A stretch of DNA of 64,000 bases from Aureispira sp045105775 (GCA_045105775.1 JBGCDW010000116.1:4970-68969); one strand, 5' to 3'; positions 16,410 to 26,493 are shown, numbered from the stretch's first letter. Notes: generated by a model from the sequence alone, not told the origin. Program-made: numbers and translations.

Positions 16410-18632
16410 ATGCTTAAGTTTTATAATTGTATTTGGTGCTTTTTTGTGATCTCTACTTTGTTTGGTCAAGGCTTTGACATTTGTGGAGATGGTATTGATA
16501 ATGATGGAGATGGTCAAATTGACGAAGCTTGTCAACCCTTTGAATGTGACGGGAGTTTGTACCAATCGGCAAAAGAAGGCAATGCTTTTATGCTATACCA
16601 ACTAACCGTCAACCCTGTACGCTTTAATTTAGTTGCCAATCTTTCTCGAAGTGGCGTGGTGAATGACTTCAATTCCTTGGGGTACAATCCTGTTGATAAC
16701 TTGATGTATGGAATGGGGCTTAATGATGGCCGCTTATACCGAGTAGATGCAACAGGAGCTGTAGAATACATGGGCAACACGGGGCTTTCCAACTTTAAGA
16801 ATGCAGGTACTTTTGATGGTAATAACAATTACTATGTCTTTGGTGACAACCGTATGTGGAAGGTAAACATCAGTAATGTTACTTTTAGTATTGTAGGTGG
16901 TCCAGGGCAGTTTGGATCTGCCGATATTGTTTTTAATGCCTTGGATAATCAGATTTATGGTTTTAATGGCAACAATCCCAAATTACTTTTCAAAATAGAT
17001 CCCCTCACAGGACAACAAACCCGAGTGCCCAATACGGCTCCCTTGGCTATTAATGGAAGTTGGGGTTTTATGGGTTCTTTATATTTTAATCCTCAGGGAA
17101 ATATTTTGGCCTATTACCGAACTACTATTGTAAAATTTGACCCCCTCACAGGGGTTGGAATAGGGATTGGCAATGGCCCTTCTTATTCCAATACAGATGG
17201 TTGTTCTTGCTCTTTTGCCGTAGAAATGACCAAAGAAGTCACTGGCAATTTTAGTGCTGGCGATACGATTACGTACAATTTTGATTTTTACAATCGCTCC
17301 TTTAATGCCGTCACCAATGGCATCAGCTTTGCCGACACGCTCACCAATGGGTTGGAATGGGTTTCTGAGCCTTATAATATCAATGGGGTAGCTTTTGGGA
17401 ACAATGCTTCCATTACAGGTAATTCTATTGCCAATTTGCAAATTGATAGCTTACCCAAAGGGCAGTCCAGCTTTAGTATTGATGTGCGTATTCCTTGTAG
17501 TTACAACCAAACCAGCTATACCAATCAAGCTTATCTCAATAATTTGCCCCCACCACTCAAGAGCAGCATTCTATCTGATGATCCAAACACCAATACTATT
17601 GGAGATGCCACCAGTTTTGATTTGAACACAACACCTATTAGTTATAGTATTGATAACACCCCTATTATTTGTGAGCAAAGTACGGGTACGGCTTCTGTAA
17701 CGGCAACAGGTGGTACAGGAGCTATAGCCTACCAGTGGAGCACAGGAGCGCAAACGGCTAGTATTAATAACTTGCCCGCAGGAAATTACACGGTTAGTAT
17801 CAGTGATGAAACAGGTTGTGTCATTGAAGCGACAACTACTATTGTAGAGGAAAATATACAAGTCGCGACCTTCCTTACAACCAGAGATCAAAAATGTTTT
17901 AAAGAAAGAGATGGCTTTATACAAGTGGATTCTAGTCGTGGAGGCTATCCTCCTTACCAATATGCACTCAATGGAAGTAGTTTTGGGGCAACTACCCTAT
18001 TTGATGGGCTGTTGGCTGGAAGTTATACCCTAATGACCAAAGATCGTTTTGGATGCCGTCATGAAGTGGCCTTGATCCTAGATGCGCCTTTGTTTGATTT
18101 ACAAATTGAAGCCCCTCAAGATGTGAGCTTGCGCCTTGGGGATCGTATAACAAAATCTATTTTTCAGAATACCCTTACTCCTGTAGCTTATGAGTGGACC
18201 CCCACAACAGGATTGAGTTGTGCCGATTGTAGAACGCCAATACTACAAGCACTAGAAACAACGACCTACACGATTATTGGTACGGATGTACAAGGTTGTA
18301 CAGATACCACCAGTTGGACGGTAAAAGTGAATGAATCTCCTCGTGTTTTTGTGCCCAATGCCTTTAGCCCCAATGATGACGGCCTCAATGATGTCTTGCA
18401 AGTTTACAGCCCAGGGGATGTGGTGCAGGTACTCGATTTCCAAATTTTTAGTCGCTGGGGTGAACGGGTCTTCCAACAGCAAAATTTCTTGCCCAATTAC
18501 CCTGCTTATGCTTGGGATGGGACTTTTAGAGGCCAAAAAATGCCCTCTGGGGTCTTTGTTTATAAATTGGAAGTCTTGCTGGTAGATGGTCGTACAGAAA
18601 TCCTTTCGGGAGATGTAACCTTGTTTCGCTAG
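16410..18632 (+). CDS. Cell-surface protein with SprB-like repeat and gliding-type T9SS C-terminal domain
   Basis: 740 residues from the ATG that starts a signal peptide (MLKFYNCIWCFFVISTLFGQ). In order: a Ca-binding type ICGDGIDNDGDGQIDEAC motif right after the signal; a beta-propeller-like region (NSLGYNPVDNLMYGMG, FNALDNQIYGFNG); a DUF11-like surface repeat (GDTITYNFDFYNRSF...SFADTLTNGLEWVSEP); a SprB-type repeat (GGTGAIAYQWSTGAQTASIN, LPAGNYTVSISDETGC); another such repeat; and the gliding-motility-associated C-terminal domain (VFVPNAFSPNDDGLND...FQIFSRWGERVFQ...WDGTFRGQKMPSGVFVYKLEV). This is type B T9SS sorting, linked to SprF/PorP-like partners. Likely an outer-surface adhesin. Confidence 0.9.
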   Translation: MLKFYNCIWCFFVISTLFGQGFDICGDGIDNDGDGQIDEACQPFECDGSLYQSAKEGNAFMLYQLTVNPVRFNLVANLSRSGVVNDFNSLGYNPVDNLMYGMGLNDGRLYRVDATGAVEYMGNTGLSNFKNAGTFDGNNNYYVFGDNRMWKVNISNVTFSIVGGPGQFGSADIVFNALDNQIYGFNGNNPKLLFKIDPLTGQQTRVPNTAPLAINGSWGFMGSLYFNPQGNILAYYRTTIVKFDPLTGVGIGIGNGPSYSNTDGCSCSFAVEMTKEVTGNFSAGDTITYNFDFYNRSFNAVTNGISFADTLTNGLEWVSEPYNINGVAFGNNASITGNSIANLQIDSLPKGQSSFSIDVRIPCSYNQTSYTNQAYLNNLPPPLKSSILSDDPNTNTIGDATSFDLNTTPISYSIDNTPIICEQSTGTASVTATGGTGAIAYQWSTGAQTASINNLPAGNYTVSISDETGCVIEATTTIVEENIQVATFLTTRDQKCFKERDGFIQVDSSRGGYPPYQYALNGSSFGATTLFDGLLAGSYTLMTKDRFGCRHEVALILDAPLFDLQIEAPQDVSLRLGDRITKSIFQNTLTPVAYEWTPTTGLSCADCRTPILQALETTTYTIIGTDVQGCTDTTSWTVKVNESPRVFVPNAFSPNDDGLNDVLQVYSPGDVVQVLDFQIFSRWGERVFQQQNFLPNYPAYAWDGTFRGQKMPSGVFVYKLEVLLVDGRTEILSGDVTLFR

Positions 18633-19144
18633 TTTTTGGGAAAAAATACTGCATATACGGCAATAGAAGCTCTCCAGTAAAAATAGCTGCACCCTAGACA
18701 ATTAAGCTTTACTTTAATTATACTTGCTTTCATCTTAGTGGATATAAACCACCCTCCCATTTATTAAAACCTATTTATAATACGATCAGTTATATTTTAT
18801 CAGAATACAATGACTAGTAGCATTCATTTTTAATACCCTTTGAAATTATGCAATACTATTATTCACTCTACTGGTTTATATTATTAATAAGCTGTATCAC
18901 AAGCCACTCAACAGCGCAACCAACCACTAACGTATCTTACTCACGACCTACAACTATCTATTCAATAACATGTATCAATTACCTTCTTCTCCTTTATAAA
19001 TGCACACCAATAAAAAAAACAAATACAATTTTCGCTAGTTTTGGAGCTATAAAGAAAAGGCCATAGAGGGCACTTCTTTTGTGGAAAGTTTGTTACTTTT
19101 AGTAATGATTATCACCAATCAACTATAACAACAACTAGCCTTTC
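18633..19144. other. Intergenic stretch with one doubtful small frame
   Basis: 512 bp of AT-rich sequence between two plus-strand genes. Apart from the small frame at 18848 I see no hairpin strong enough to name as a terminator and no clear promoter box; a near-match TACTTTTA lies about 40 bp before the helicase-like gene. Confidence 0.5.
18848..19066 (+). CDS. Small frame with signal-peptide-like start, possibly a gene relic
   Basis: 72 residues. The N-terminus reads like a secretion signal (WFILLISCITSHSTAQ then PTTN), but what follows is a short hydrophobic, Thr/Tyr/Ile-rich tail with no domain. It may be the surviving start of a lost secreted-protein gene, or chance. Included because the signal-like start ending in A-Q matches the style of neighbouring secreted proteins. 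Confidence 0.25.
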   Translation: MQYYYSLYWFILLISCITSHSTAQPTTNVSYSRPTTIYSITCINYLLLLYKCTPIKKTNTIFASFGAIKKRP

Positions 19145-22100
19145 ATGCAACATTTGGATACCAAGTTTTTACAACAACTGGTCGATCAACTTTCAGAAGA
19201 CAGCCTACAATCTATTTATTTAGATGCTTTTCCTCAACAACAAGAGCCGCGCCTAGATGCCACTGTACTCGATCAACTTCGTGCGGGTTTGAGCCAACAA
19301 TTTCTAGAATGTTTGCTGACACAAGCAGCATTTGAGTTGCCCTTGGGTCAAAAAGAAGCGGCTACGGATGCTATTTTTGACCAATTTCTATCCTTAAGCT
19401 TAGAAAATCAAGATTACCAACAAACGCATGGTTGTACCGCTTTGGGTTTTGGTTACCCCCTCGTCGTACTGCCCGATCCCAAACAGCCCAATCGTTTGCT
19501 ACAAGCCCCTTTATTTATTTGGACATTAGAATTGGAACAAACGGCAGGCCAATGGACACTCCAACGTTCTTTGGGCAGTGCTGTTCTTACCAATAACACT
19601 TTAGCTGCCTTTTTGCAACAGCGTGGATTGGATATTAAGTTGCCTCCATACGACCATTTGCTCAATGATGGAATATTAGACAAAGAAGAATTGGCGGGCT
19701 TGTGTCATTATTTTTTACAACAATTGCAGCCCAATAGCTCCAATCAAAATAGTGCTTTTTTTAGAACCTTGTTGGACCAACCCTTGCAAAAGGCCAAAAC
19801 TCCTGAAGCACTGGCCCAACTCCCACTTGACCGAGCTACCTTTTTGTGGGCTGGTGTATTTGGAATTTATCCACTACACAAAACCGCCTTGCTGCAAGAC
19901 ACCTTATTACTAAAAGAAAACTGGCCCCAAATACAGCCCATTCTCAGCCAAGAACGCCATCCTGAAGATCCAACGCGCTCTGCTTTTATGAAGCACAGCT
20001 TTCCTTGTATGGACACCGACCCTTGCCAACAGCAAATCCTACATGCCCTGCACAAGGGCAACGATATATTACTACAAACCCCTCCTAGTACTCAACGACA
20101 ACACACCTTAACGGCCGTCTTGTACAATGTTTTGTCCAATGCAGGAACTTGTTTGGTCATTAGTGATAAAAGCAGCACTCTACGCGAATTGCAAACTGCT
20201 TTTGAAGCTACCAATTTGGGAGAGTTGGCACTCTTGGTTGATGATCCTCATGCCGCTCCCAATACTGTAGTGCAATCTATTTGGACAAGAGCGCGGGCAC
20301 AACAAGCCCCCTATCAGGTCGCGCCTAGCTTTATCCGTTTGTTGCAAAACTCTGCGGCTTATGTCCAACATTTACAAGGCTTTTTTCAGAAAATGCACCA
20401 GCCTATTTTGGGCGACGAAACTTGGACAGATGTGGTTGGAAAACTGGTACAACTAGAAGCGCAACAGCCAGAGGCCATCTTGGAAAAAAAATTGCATGCG
20501 CATAAATTTAAATTCACGCAACATGAGTTTGATGCTATTGTGAGAATTTTGCCAGAGGGCGAGGCTTTATTCAAACGCCTGGGACGCTTCCAACATCCCT
20601 TAAATGCCCTCAACAATCGCTTTTTTGAGACGGCTAATGCCGTGCAAATGCAATCCAAAGCAGAAGAAGCCATTGAGAAGGTGTTAAAAGTGGTGCAATC
20701 CGCACAACGAGATGCTTTTACGTATTTGTTTGAATACGAACAATTGATTGAACAACACTTGGGCAAGGTCTATACGAACAAGATCAACTTGGTAGAGGAA
20801 ATTATAGATGGGATTCAAGGAGGATTGAGTAAGTCTTCTTATCACTTTAATAAGAGTGATGGTATGTATCGCAAATTTATGCGTAGGGTAAGCGATAAAC
20901 ACAAGGCTATAGAAGCGGAAAAAGTGCGCCTGCTAGAAGTCTTTTTTAAGTTGCAACGGTATCACCAACAATACGACTATTTTCAATACACCTTCTTAGA
21001 CACCACCAAATCTGCCAGTTTGGCCTTTAGCGATTTGCTAGAACACCTAGAAGCCTACAAATTGCTGTTGTATGATTGGTACGAAAAACGCACTACCCCT
21101 GTACAACAAATTGTAAAGGATTTAGCTCCTAGAAAGATTTATCCCTATGTTTCCTTTGAGAATCAAGTGCGCGATATTACTAGCAACCTAACTGCCTTTG
21201 AACGCAATTTTGTTAGTAGTCAGGTTTTTAGGGTTGAGTTTCGTTTTGTTACCACCAATATTCGTAAACGCCTCACACAAGTGGAACAATTAGAAACGAA
21301 TTTGAAGCAGTTGCAGGATTCTTTTGAGGATTTTGATGCCTATCACGCCTTTAAATTCTTTTGGCTCACACTCAATCCACAACAACAAGAAGTGTTGCAA
21401 GCTCTAACCGAAGTGGAGACCTCCAGTTGGCTAGATAGTTTTTCGCATTGGTACCTTCAAGCCTTATTGAAACAACAAGAGGACGAATATGTGCCCAATG
21501 AATCCCTATATCAAGGCCACAAAAAGGCGTTTCAGCGTGAGCATCAAATTCTGCAAAACGCAATGGAATCACACAGCTTAGAATATTGGCGCGGCAAACA
21601 AACACAGGCTGTGCAGGCATTTCACCAAACCAAAGCCCCCTTGACAATAGGCACTTTATACAATCCTCAACTCAACCAGCACAGCTTGGCCCACTTGATA
21701 AAAACAGATCCTGATTTATTTTTGAGTTTTTATCCTATTGTAATGGTCAGCCCAGCGGTAGCCGCTACCATTCTGCCCTTAAAACCCCACTTGTTTGATG
21801 TAGTCATTGTAGATCAAGTCAATCAATTGCCTGTCAAAGAAGTATTTTCTGTACTTACACGTGGACGCTACCAAGTCTTGGTAGGGGATGGCCAGCAGTT
21901 GCCTACCCCCGAACAATTGCAAACCACGCTTCAATACCAAAGAGAACAAACTTGGACACAGCAAGAGCAAGTGGTAGAGCTACCCCCTACCACCCTCAAC
22001 CCATTGGCCAGTTGGTCTGCCATCCCTTCTCTATGGGATTATGCCCAATCATTGCACCATTATCAAGAGTTGAGCTTAACCATTGATTATGCTACCCAAC

Positions 22101-23077
22101 AACAAGCATTGCTAGATTTTTCTAATGTTGCTTTTTATCAGAATAAATTGCAAAGCATCCAGACCAAGGCTCCTGGCCCTACCCCTGCAATTGTAGTGCA
22201 TACCATAGAGGGCGAGGCCAAAGGTCGGGTCAACACAGCAGAATGGGAAGCTTTATTAAACCATTTATGGGAGCTGCCCTGGGAACAGCAAAAAGTAGGG
22301 ATTGCCGTCAGCAGTGCCCAGCAAAGAAATGCTATTTTGAATGCCCTTCAGCAACTTACGCCCAATCAAGCTGCTATTCTCCAACGCTTGCAAAGCAATG
22401 GCTTTTTTGTGAAGGAATGGGATCAACTGCAAGGGGTTTCTTGTGATTACTTACTGGTGTCTACCACTTTTACAGCTCCTTATTGGGCACCACCTTACGC
22501 GCCTAGATTTATCAATGTACTCGCTACTTGCGCCCACCAACAAATTCATTTGTTTACGTCTATTCCTCCATCGGCTTATAATAATTATGCCACGTTGTTT
22601 ATGAATAAGAAAATGCAGGATGCGGCTTGGTTCTATGCGTATTTGGCTTATGCCGAGGCGGTCAGCAATCAAAATGAAATTGCGCGTCAAGCTATCTTGG
22701 AGCACATGCAGCAACATACAGCAGCCTTGCACCCATTGCCCAATAACAACCGTATCCCACAGCAGCATTTTTTAGAATTGGTGGTGGCAGAGGCACAACG
22801 TAGTTTTCCTGCCCTCACATTTGTAAAGCAATATAAACAAGCAGGCATTACTGTTCCGTTGGCCGTGCTCAATGCACAACAGCAGCTCAAAGCTGTGTTC
22901 TATTTAGATTTATGGGCAGCACAGGCAGAAGAAGAAGGCTATGCTTGGACATTATTTTATGAACAATATTGGCAAGATAAAGGAATCGCTTGTTATTATG
23001 TATGGTCCAAAGATTGGTGGCAAAATAAGCAGAATGCCTTGCACACCTTCACGCACCAATTGCAAGCCTGTCTTTAG
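19145..23077 (+). CDS. Catalytically degenerate SF1 helicase (DUF4011/DUF3320-like architecture)
   Basis: 1310 residues, uninterrupted. The layout follows large bacterial superfamily I helicases with a C-terminal Vsr/restriction-like domain, but motifs are ruined. The Walker A site (307-320) reads TPPSTQRQ where relatives have GPPGTGKS/T, so the Lys is lost. Motif Ia-like ISDKSSTLRELQ follows. Walker B (885-895) reads VVIVDQVNQL instead of DEASQ, losing the catalytic Glu. Motif III VGDGQQLP (913-920) is intact. Late motifs survive as VKEWDQLQGVSCDYLLVSTTF and a weakened INVLATCAHQQIHLFTS in place of NVAxTRA. The tail GIACYYVWSKDWW copies the Vsr-like GWxxxRIWSxDW end. A long Gln-rich helical insert occupies about 400-860. 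It probably does not hydrolyse ATP and may act as a scaffold or DNA-binding factor. Confidence 0.7.
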   Translation: MQHLDTKFLQQLVDQLSEDSLQSIYLDAFPQQQEPRLDATVLDQLRAGLSQQFLECLLTQAAFELPLGQKEAATDAIFDQFLSLSLENQDYQQTHGCTALGFGYPLVVLPDPKQPNRLLQAPLFIWTLELEQTAGQWTLQRSLGSAVLTNNTLAAFLQQRGLDIKLPPYDHLLNDGILDKEELAGLCHYFLQQLQPNSSNQNSAFFRTLLDQPLQKAKTPEALAQLPLDRATFLWAGVFGIYPLHKTALLQDTLLLKENWPQIQPILSQERHPEDPTRSAFMKHSFPCMDTDPCQQQILHALHKGNDILLQTPPSTQRQHTLTAVLYNVLSNAGTCLVISDKSSTLRELQTAFEATNLGELALLVDDPHAAPNTVVQSIWTRARAQQAPYQVAPSFIRLLQNSAAYVQHLQGFFQKMHQPILGDETWTDVVGKLVQLEAQQPEAILEKKLHAHKFKFTQHEFDAIVRILPEGEALFKRLGRFQHPLNALNNRFFETANAVQMQSKAEEAIEKVLKVVQSAQRDAFTYLFEYEQLIEQHLGKVYTNKINLVEEIIDGIQGGLSKSSYHFNKSDGMYRKFMRRVSDKHKAIEAEKVRLLEVFFKLQRYHQQYDYFQYTFLDTTKSASLAFSDLLEHLEAYKLLLYDWYEKRTTPVQQIVKDLAPRKIYPYVSFENQVRDITSNLTAFERNFVSSQVFRVEFRFVTTNIRKRLTQVEQLETNLKQLQDSFEDFDAYHAFKFFWLTLNPQQQEVLQALTEVETSSWLDSFSHWYLQALLKQQEDEYVPNESLYQGHKKAFQREHQILQNAMESHSLEYWRGKQTQAVQAFHQTKAPLTIGTLYNPQLNQHSLAHLIKTDPDLFLSFYPIVMVSPAVAATILPLKPHLFDVVIVDQVNQLPVKEVFSVLTRGRYQVLVGDGQQLPTPEQLQTTLQYQREQTWTQQEQVVELPPTTLNPLASWSAIPSLWDYAQSLHHYQELSLTIDYATQQQALLDFSNVAFYQNKLQSIQTKAPGPTPAIVVHTIEGEAKGRVNTAEWEALLNHLWELPWEQQKVGIAVSSAQQRNAILNALQQLTPNQAAILQRLQSNGFFVKEWDQLQGVSCDYLLVSTTFTAPYWAPPYAPRFINVLATCAHQQIHLFTSIPPSAYNNYATLFMNKKMQDAAWFYAYLAYAEAVSNQNEIARQAILEHMQQHTAALHPLPNNNRIPQQHFLELVVAEAQRSFPALTFVKQYKQAGITVPLAVLNAQQQLKAVFYLDLWAAQAEEEGYAWTLFYEQYWQDKGIACYYVWSKDWWQNKQNALHTFTHQLQACL

Positions 23078-23151
23078 TTTAGGAATGTTTTTTGACTAGG
23101 AGAAAAACATAAAACTTTCAACCTCATTTTCTTACTTTCAAAACACACCAA

Positions 23152-23901
23152 ATGAAACATTTGTATCTATTGTTATTTCTTTTTCCTCTAACCCTATTGG
23201 CACAAGAGGAAGTTTTATATTATAATAAAGGTGTAAAAGCACACAATACAGGTGATTATCCAACAGCTATTACCGCTTATAAGAAATGCCTAGAAATTAA
23301 TCCTAAAAATGAGCAAGCCAAACAAAACTTGGGAGCCGTTTATTACAACCAAGCACTAGCGGCCTTTAACAAGAATGATTTTGATGCCGCCATCAAACAA
23401 ACTTATGAAGCTGTTCGCCATATCCCCAAAAAGCCAGATGTTTATGCCCTGATGGGCAATGCGCATATTCAACAAAAACAATATAAGCAGGCCCTATTGG
23501 ATTTCACCAAGGCCATTGAAGTGAGCCCCAACCCTGCCGATTATTATGCAGCTCGCTCTGGGGTACACCATTCGCTCTTGGACAATAAAAATCGTTATAA
23601 AGACATGGCCAAAGCCGCACAATTGGCTCCAAACAATGCCAAATACCAATTCTTGACAGGCAAATACAAACAAGCTGTTGACCAAGAATTGTTCAAAACT
23701 GCCCTAGACAATTACAATAAAGCAATAGAACTGAAGCCTGATTATTTGGAGGCCATTACAGAACGTGCTACCTACTACATGACTTTTGGGGATTTCAAAA
23801 GCGCGCTCAAGGATTTGCGAAAAGCAGAACGTCTAGGTGGTGATGTAAAGCACTTGGTAGAAGCCGCACAGTTTGAATTGGAAATGCAAGAAGGGAATTA
23901 G
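23152..23901 (+). CDS. Secreted/periplasmic TPR protein
   Basis: 249 residues. Signal peptide (MKHLYLLLFLFPLTLLAQ) followed by about six tetratricopeptide repeats, for example VLYYNKGVKAHNTGDYPTAI, NLGAVYYNQALAAFNKNDFD, VYALMGNAHIQQKQYKQAL and ITERATYYMTFGDFKSALKD. TPRs form protein-binding superhelices; the partner is not identifiable. Located 75 bp after the helicase-like gene on the same strand and ended by a bidirectional terminator shared with ppiD. Confidence 0.85.
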   Translation: MKHLYLLLFLFPLTLLAQEEVLYYNKGVKAHNTGDYPTAITAYKKCLEINPKNEQAKQNLGAVYYNQALAAFNKNDFDAAIKQTYEAVRHIPKKPDVYALMGNAHIQQKQYKQALLDFTKAIEVSPNPADYYAARSGVHHSLLDNKNRYKDMAKAAQLAPNNAKYQFLTGKYKQAVDQELFKTALDNYNKAIELKPDYLEAITERATYYMTFGDFKSALKDLRKAERLGGDVKHLVEAAQFELEMQEGN

Positions 23902-23921
23902 GACGCTCCACCAAACAACAC

Positions 23922-23961
23922 AAAAAAATGGCTGCCCGAATATTCAGGCAGCCATTTTTTT
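23922..23961. terminator. Bidirectional terminator between TPR gene and ppiD
   Basis: ATGGCTGCC / GGCAGCCAT stem (10-base spacer) with seven A before and seven T after, so it works on both strands. Confidence 0.92.
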
Positions 23962-23993
23962 ATTATAATAGTTAGATTGCTTGTGCGAATCTA

Positions 23994-26162
23994 CTATTGT
24001 TGACGATCATCAATGATGTCGGCTTGATCTTTCATGTTGGTATATACACCAGAAGATACGACACGTGCCAAACGCTCTGTTGTGCTCTTACGTGCTGCGG
24101 CGGCATCTGATACAGCAGGTGCATCGTTTTTGCTCAACAATTCTAACACATATACTCCTTCTCTACCACCTACAGCTTTGGAGACAGTGCCCAATTCTGT
24201 ACCAGCAGCCATAGCCGCTACTTTTGGTTCAGCACCTACGGTTCCTACATTGGCAGAACCAAACTTAACAGCCAATGCAGATTCTTTAACTACGCCGTAT
24301 TCTCCAGCCAAAGCATCCAAAGAACCAGCTGCACTAGCCTTAGCTTGTACCAATTCTGTCTTTTTCTCGTTTCTCAAAACTCTATCGACATCACCACGTA
24401 CTTGTGGGTCTTTTACAGAAGCCAAGCCAGCTTTGGTACGAGAAGTTAATGCTGCCACTACAAACTGCTTGGTGTAGTTCAGGGCTACATCTTCCAATAC
24501 ATAAGCTTGGTTGGTTACTTCGTTCACCTCAGTAACATCATCATGTGCCCAACGAATGATTTCAGCAGAAGTTGAGTTTTTGCCCAAACCACTAATCATA
24601 AACGTACCTTCCTCTAAACCAATAGCAGGAACAGGGTTCAAGCCTTTTTCTCTAGCAGCCGTTTTCATTTCTTCCAATGTTCTATTATTGGCAATGAACT
24701 CTAAGGCTTGACGCTTCACATCACTGGTTGTTTTGGACGAAGGAATAATATCTCTGCTTACGGTAGCAATTCTAAATCCTTTTTTGCCTGTCTCAAATTT
24801 GTAGCCTGTAATCTGAACTAAGTGCCATCCAAATTGTGTACGAACAAGTTTATAAGCATCTTCTTTCCCATCGTAAAATAGGTATTGTTCAAATCCAGGC
24901 ACCATTTTGCCTTTGCCAGACCAACCCAAATCACCGCCAGTCAATCGAGTACCGTCTGTACCAAATTTTGCCGCCAAAGAATCAAATGAAACGGTTGCAT
25001 CTTCTTCCAACAAGGTTTTCAAAGAATCCAATGTTCTTCTAGAAGCCTGTTCCTCTTCTGCTGTTTTGGCTGGCAACAAGATGTGACGCGATTTAACAGA
25101 ATCTGGTATTGATTTGGTTGCAATTTTCTTTAATACTTTGAACTGTTGACCTTCTACATAAGGGCCAAAAACGGTTCCATCAGGAACATTGACCAAAGAA
25201 TCTTTCATCCCCAATGGTACACTCAATTCATCTTCGGTGTAGTAATTGGCAGGGAAAGAACCATAGTTGCGCTGAATCACCAAAGAATCATCTTTCATGT
25301 CTTCTGCTTTTTGCATGTCTTCTGCTATTTCTAACAATTCTTGACGATACTCCGCAGAATCTGAAGCAGTTGGCGTTACATCAAATGTTACATACTCCAA
25401 ACTAACGGTGGCCTCTCTTTCATACGCTTTAGGATGTGCATTAATGTAATCTTGGATCGCTTGATCGGTAATTTCGATAGGATCGGTAACGTTGGTATAA
25501 GGCACACGTACATAATCAAAGTTGTAACCTGTTTCCTCAATTTTGTTATCCAATTCAGCCAACCAAGAAGGGGTATAAATACCACGCTCCAACGCAATAA
25601 AATACTTGTCTTGCAAGCTTTTTACTTTTACAGCACGCTCTAGTGCAAACCACTGTTGTTGCTGTTCCAAGGCAGCAGCACGTTGTTGTGGATTATCTTT
25701 GGTTTGTGCTAGTATTTGACCCGTATTTTTCATAAAATCCATGGTCTGTTTTACTTGCTGGGTGTTTACTTGGCGTGTTTGAGGATCGCCCAAACGCTGT
25801 ACGACCAATGAACTCAACAATTCGGGGCGGTCGCTTACAAACAAGTCTCCCATTTCGTTAGGAGTAACCATCATTCCAGCTTCGGTAGTTTTTTGTAAGA
25901 GCAATTTTTCGCCAATGATACGATCCCAAACATTTTTTTGAATCTCTTCATTGAGGTAGCCTTGACCTTGGTAATCTTCTGTATACTCACGCACCATATT
26001 ACTGGTTACTTTCTCTCCATTGATATACCCTACCGTCATGTTTGAGGAGGGCAGTGAGTTTCCTGGACTAATATCCATGAATAGAAAAGAAGCAATACCA
26101 ATAAAGATTACTCCCATCATTAACCAGCCAAAGCGGTTTCTAATTGTTCCTAATAAAGCCAT
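23994..26162 (-). CDS. ppiD: PpiD/SurA-type peptidylprolyl isomerase, membrane-anchored
   Basis: 722 residues. One N-terminal membrane anchor (WLMMGVIFIGIASFLFMD) places the rest in the periplasm. A SurA-like chaperone segment follows (NGEKVTSNMVREYTEDY...IIGEKLLLQK), then the parvulin domain around 355-465: VKSRHILLPAK, FDSLAAKFGTDG, GGDLGWSGKGKMVPGFEQ and FGWHLVQITGYK. A second, degenerate rotamase-like region lies in the last 200 residues. PpiD assists folding of exported proteins leaving the Sec channel, relevant to a cell exporting many T9SS cargos. The gene has a 190-nt leader from a promoter box at 26357-26364. Confidence 0.92.
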   Translation of the reverse strand: MALLGTIRNRFGWLMMGVIFIGIASFLFMDISPGNSLPSSNMTVGYINGEKVTSNMVREYTEDYQGQGYLNEEIQKNVWDRIIGEKLLLQKTTEAGMMVTPNEMGDLFVSDRPELLSSLVVQRLGDPQTRQVNTQQVKQTMDFMKNTGQILAQTKDNPQQRAAALEQQQQWFALERAVKVKSLQDKYFIALERGIYTPSWLAELDNKIEETGYNFDYVRVPYTNVTDPIEITDQAIQDYINAHPKAYEREATVSLEYVTFDVTPTASDSAEYRQELLEIAEDMQKAEDMKDDSLVIQRNYGSFPANYYTEDELSVPLGMKDSLVNVPDGTVFGPYVEGQQFKVLKKIATKSIPDSVKSRHILLPAKTAEEEQASRRTLDSLKTLLEEDATVSFDSLAAKFGTDGTRLTGGDLGWSGKGKMVPGFEQYLFYDGKEDAYKLVRTQFGWHLVQITGYKFETGKKGFRIATVSRDIIPSSKTTSDVKRQALEFIANNRTLEEMKTAAREKGLNPVPAIGLEEGTFMISGLGKNSTSAEIIRWAHDDVTEVNEVTNQAYVLEDVALNYTKQFVVAALTSRTKAGLASVKDPQVRGDVDRVLRNEKKTELVQAKASAAGSLDALAGEYGVVKESALAVKFGSANVGTVGAEPKVAAMAAGTELGTVSKAVGGREGVYVLELLSKNDAPAVSDAAAARKSTTERLARVVSSGVYTNMKDQADIIDDRQQ

Positions 26163-26356
26163 TTTATACGTTTATTTTCAACTTTTTTGTGTGCTTCTAT
26201 TGAGTCTGTTCAAGAAGTCTCAATCATCGCTTAATTATACAGCGTTCCAGATTGATCGGAAATAGTCTGTTTATTCATCTGTTTACTTGTAGTTTTCTAT
26301 GTATTAGAAGAATTGACACAAAGCATCCATTCACAAATTTGCATAAGAAAACGGCA

Positions 26357-26364
26357 CAAAGCTA
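26357..26364 (-). promoter_or_regulatory. -7 box for ppiD
   Basis: Minus-strand TAGCTTTG, matching TAnnTTTG. It would give a leader of about 190 nt. Confidence 0.45.
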
Positions 26365-26377
26365 CAATTTTTTTATC

Positions 26378-26415
26378 AAAAAAGCCTAATCAATCAAATT
26401 GATTAAGCTTTTTTT
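26378..26415 (-). terminator. Terminator of the TolC/membrane-fusion operon
   Basis: AAAAAAGC-C-TAATCAAT / ATTGATTA-A-GCTTTTTT, 3-base loop, one mismatch. It works on either strand and lies about 80 bp after the membrane-fusion gene. Confidence 0.85.
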
Positions 26416-26493
26416 GTTGGGTATTTCTCTTGTAAAGTACAATTACTTCTTGAACAATTGAACTCGATTGTCGTTCTGATTCAAAAACAATAT

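Larger units (their letters stand above)
26163..26493. other. Intergenic region between ppiD and efflux operon
   Basis: 331 bp. Contains the ppiD leader, its promoter box (26357-26364) and the efflux-operon terminator (26378-26415). No coding frame. Confidence 0.7.

Noticed and set aside
19145..23077. Motif loss as sequencing error
   Set aside because: Changes are in-frame substitutions at several separate motifs in an open frame of 1310 codons; frameshift errors would break it.
24034..24477. 147-codon antisense frame inside ppiD
   Set aside because: Ala/Thr/Ser-rich mirror of the PpiD coding sequence; no promoter or family.
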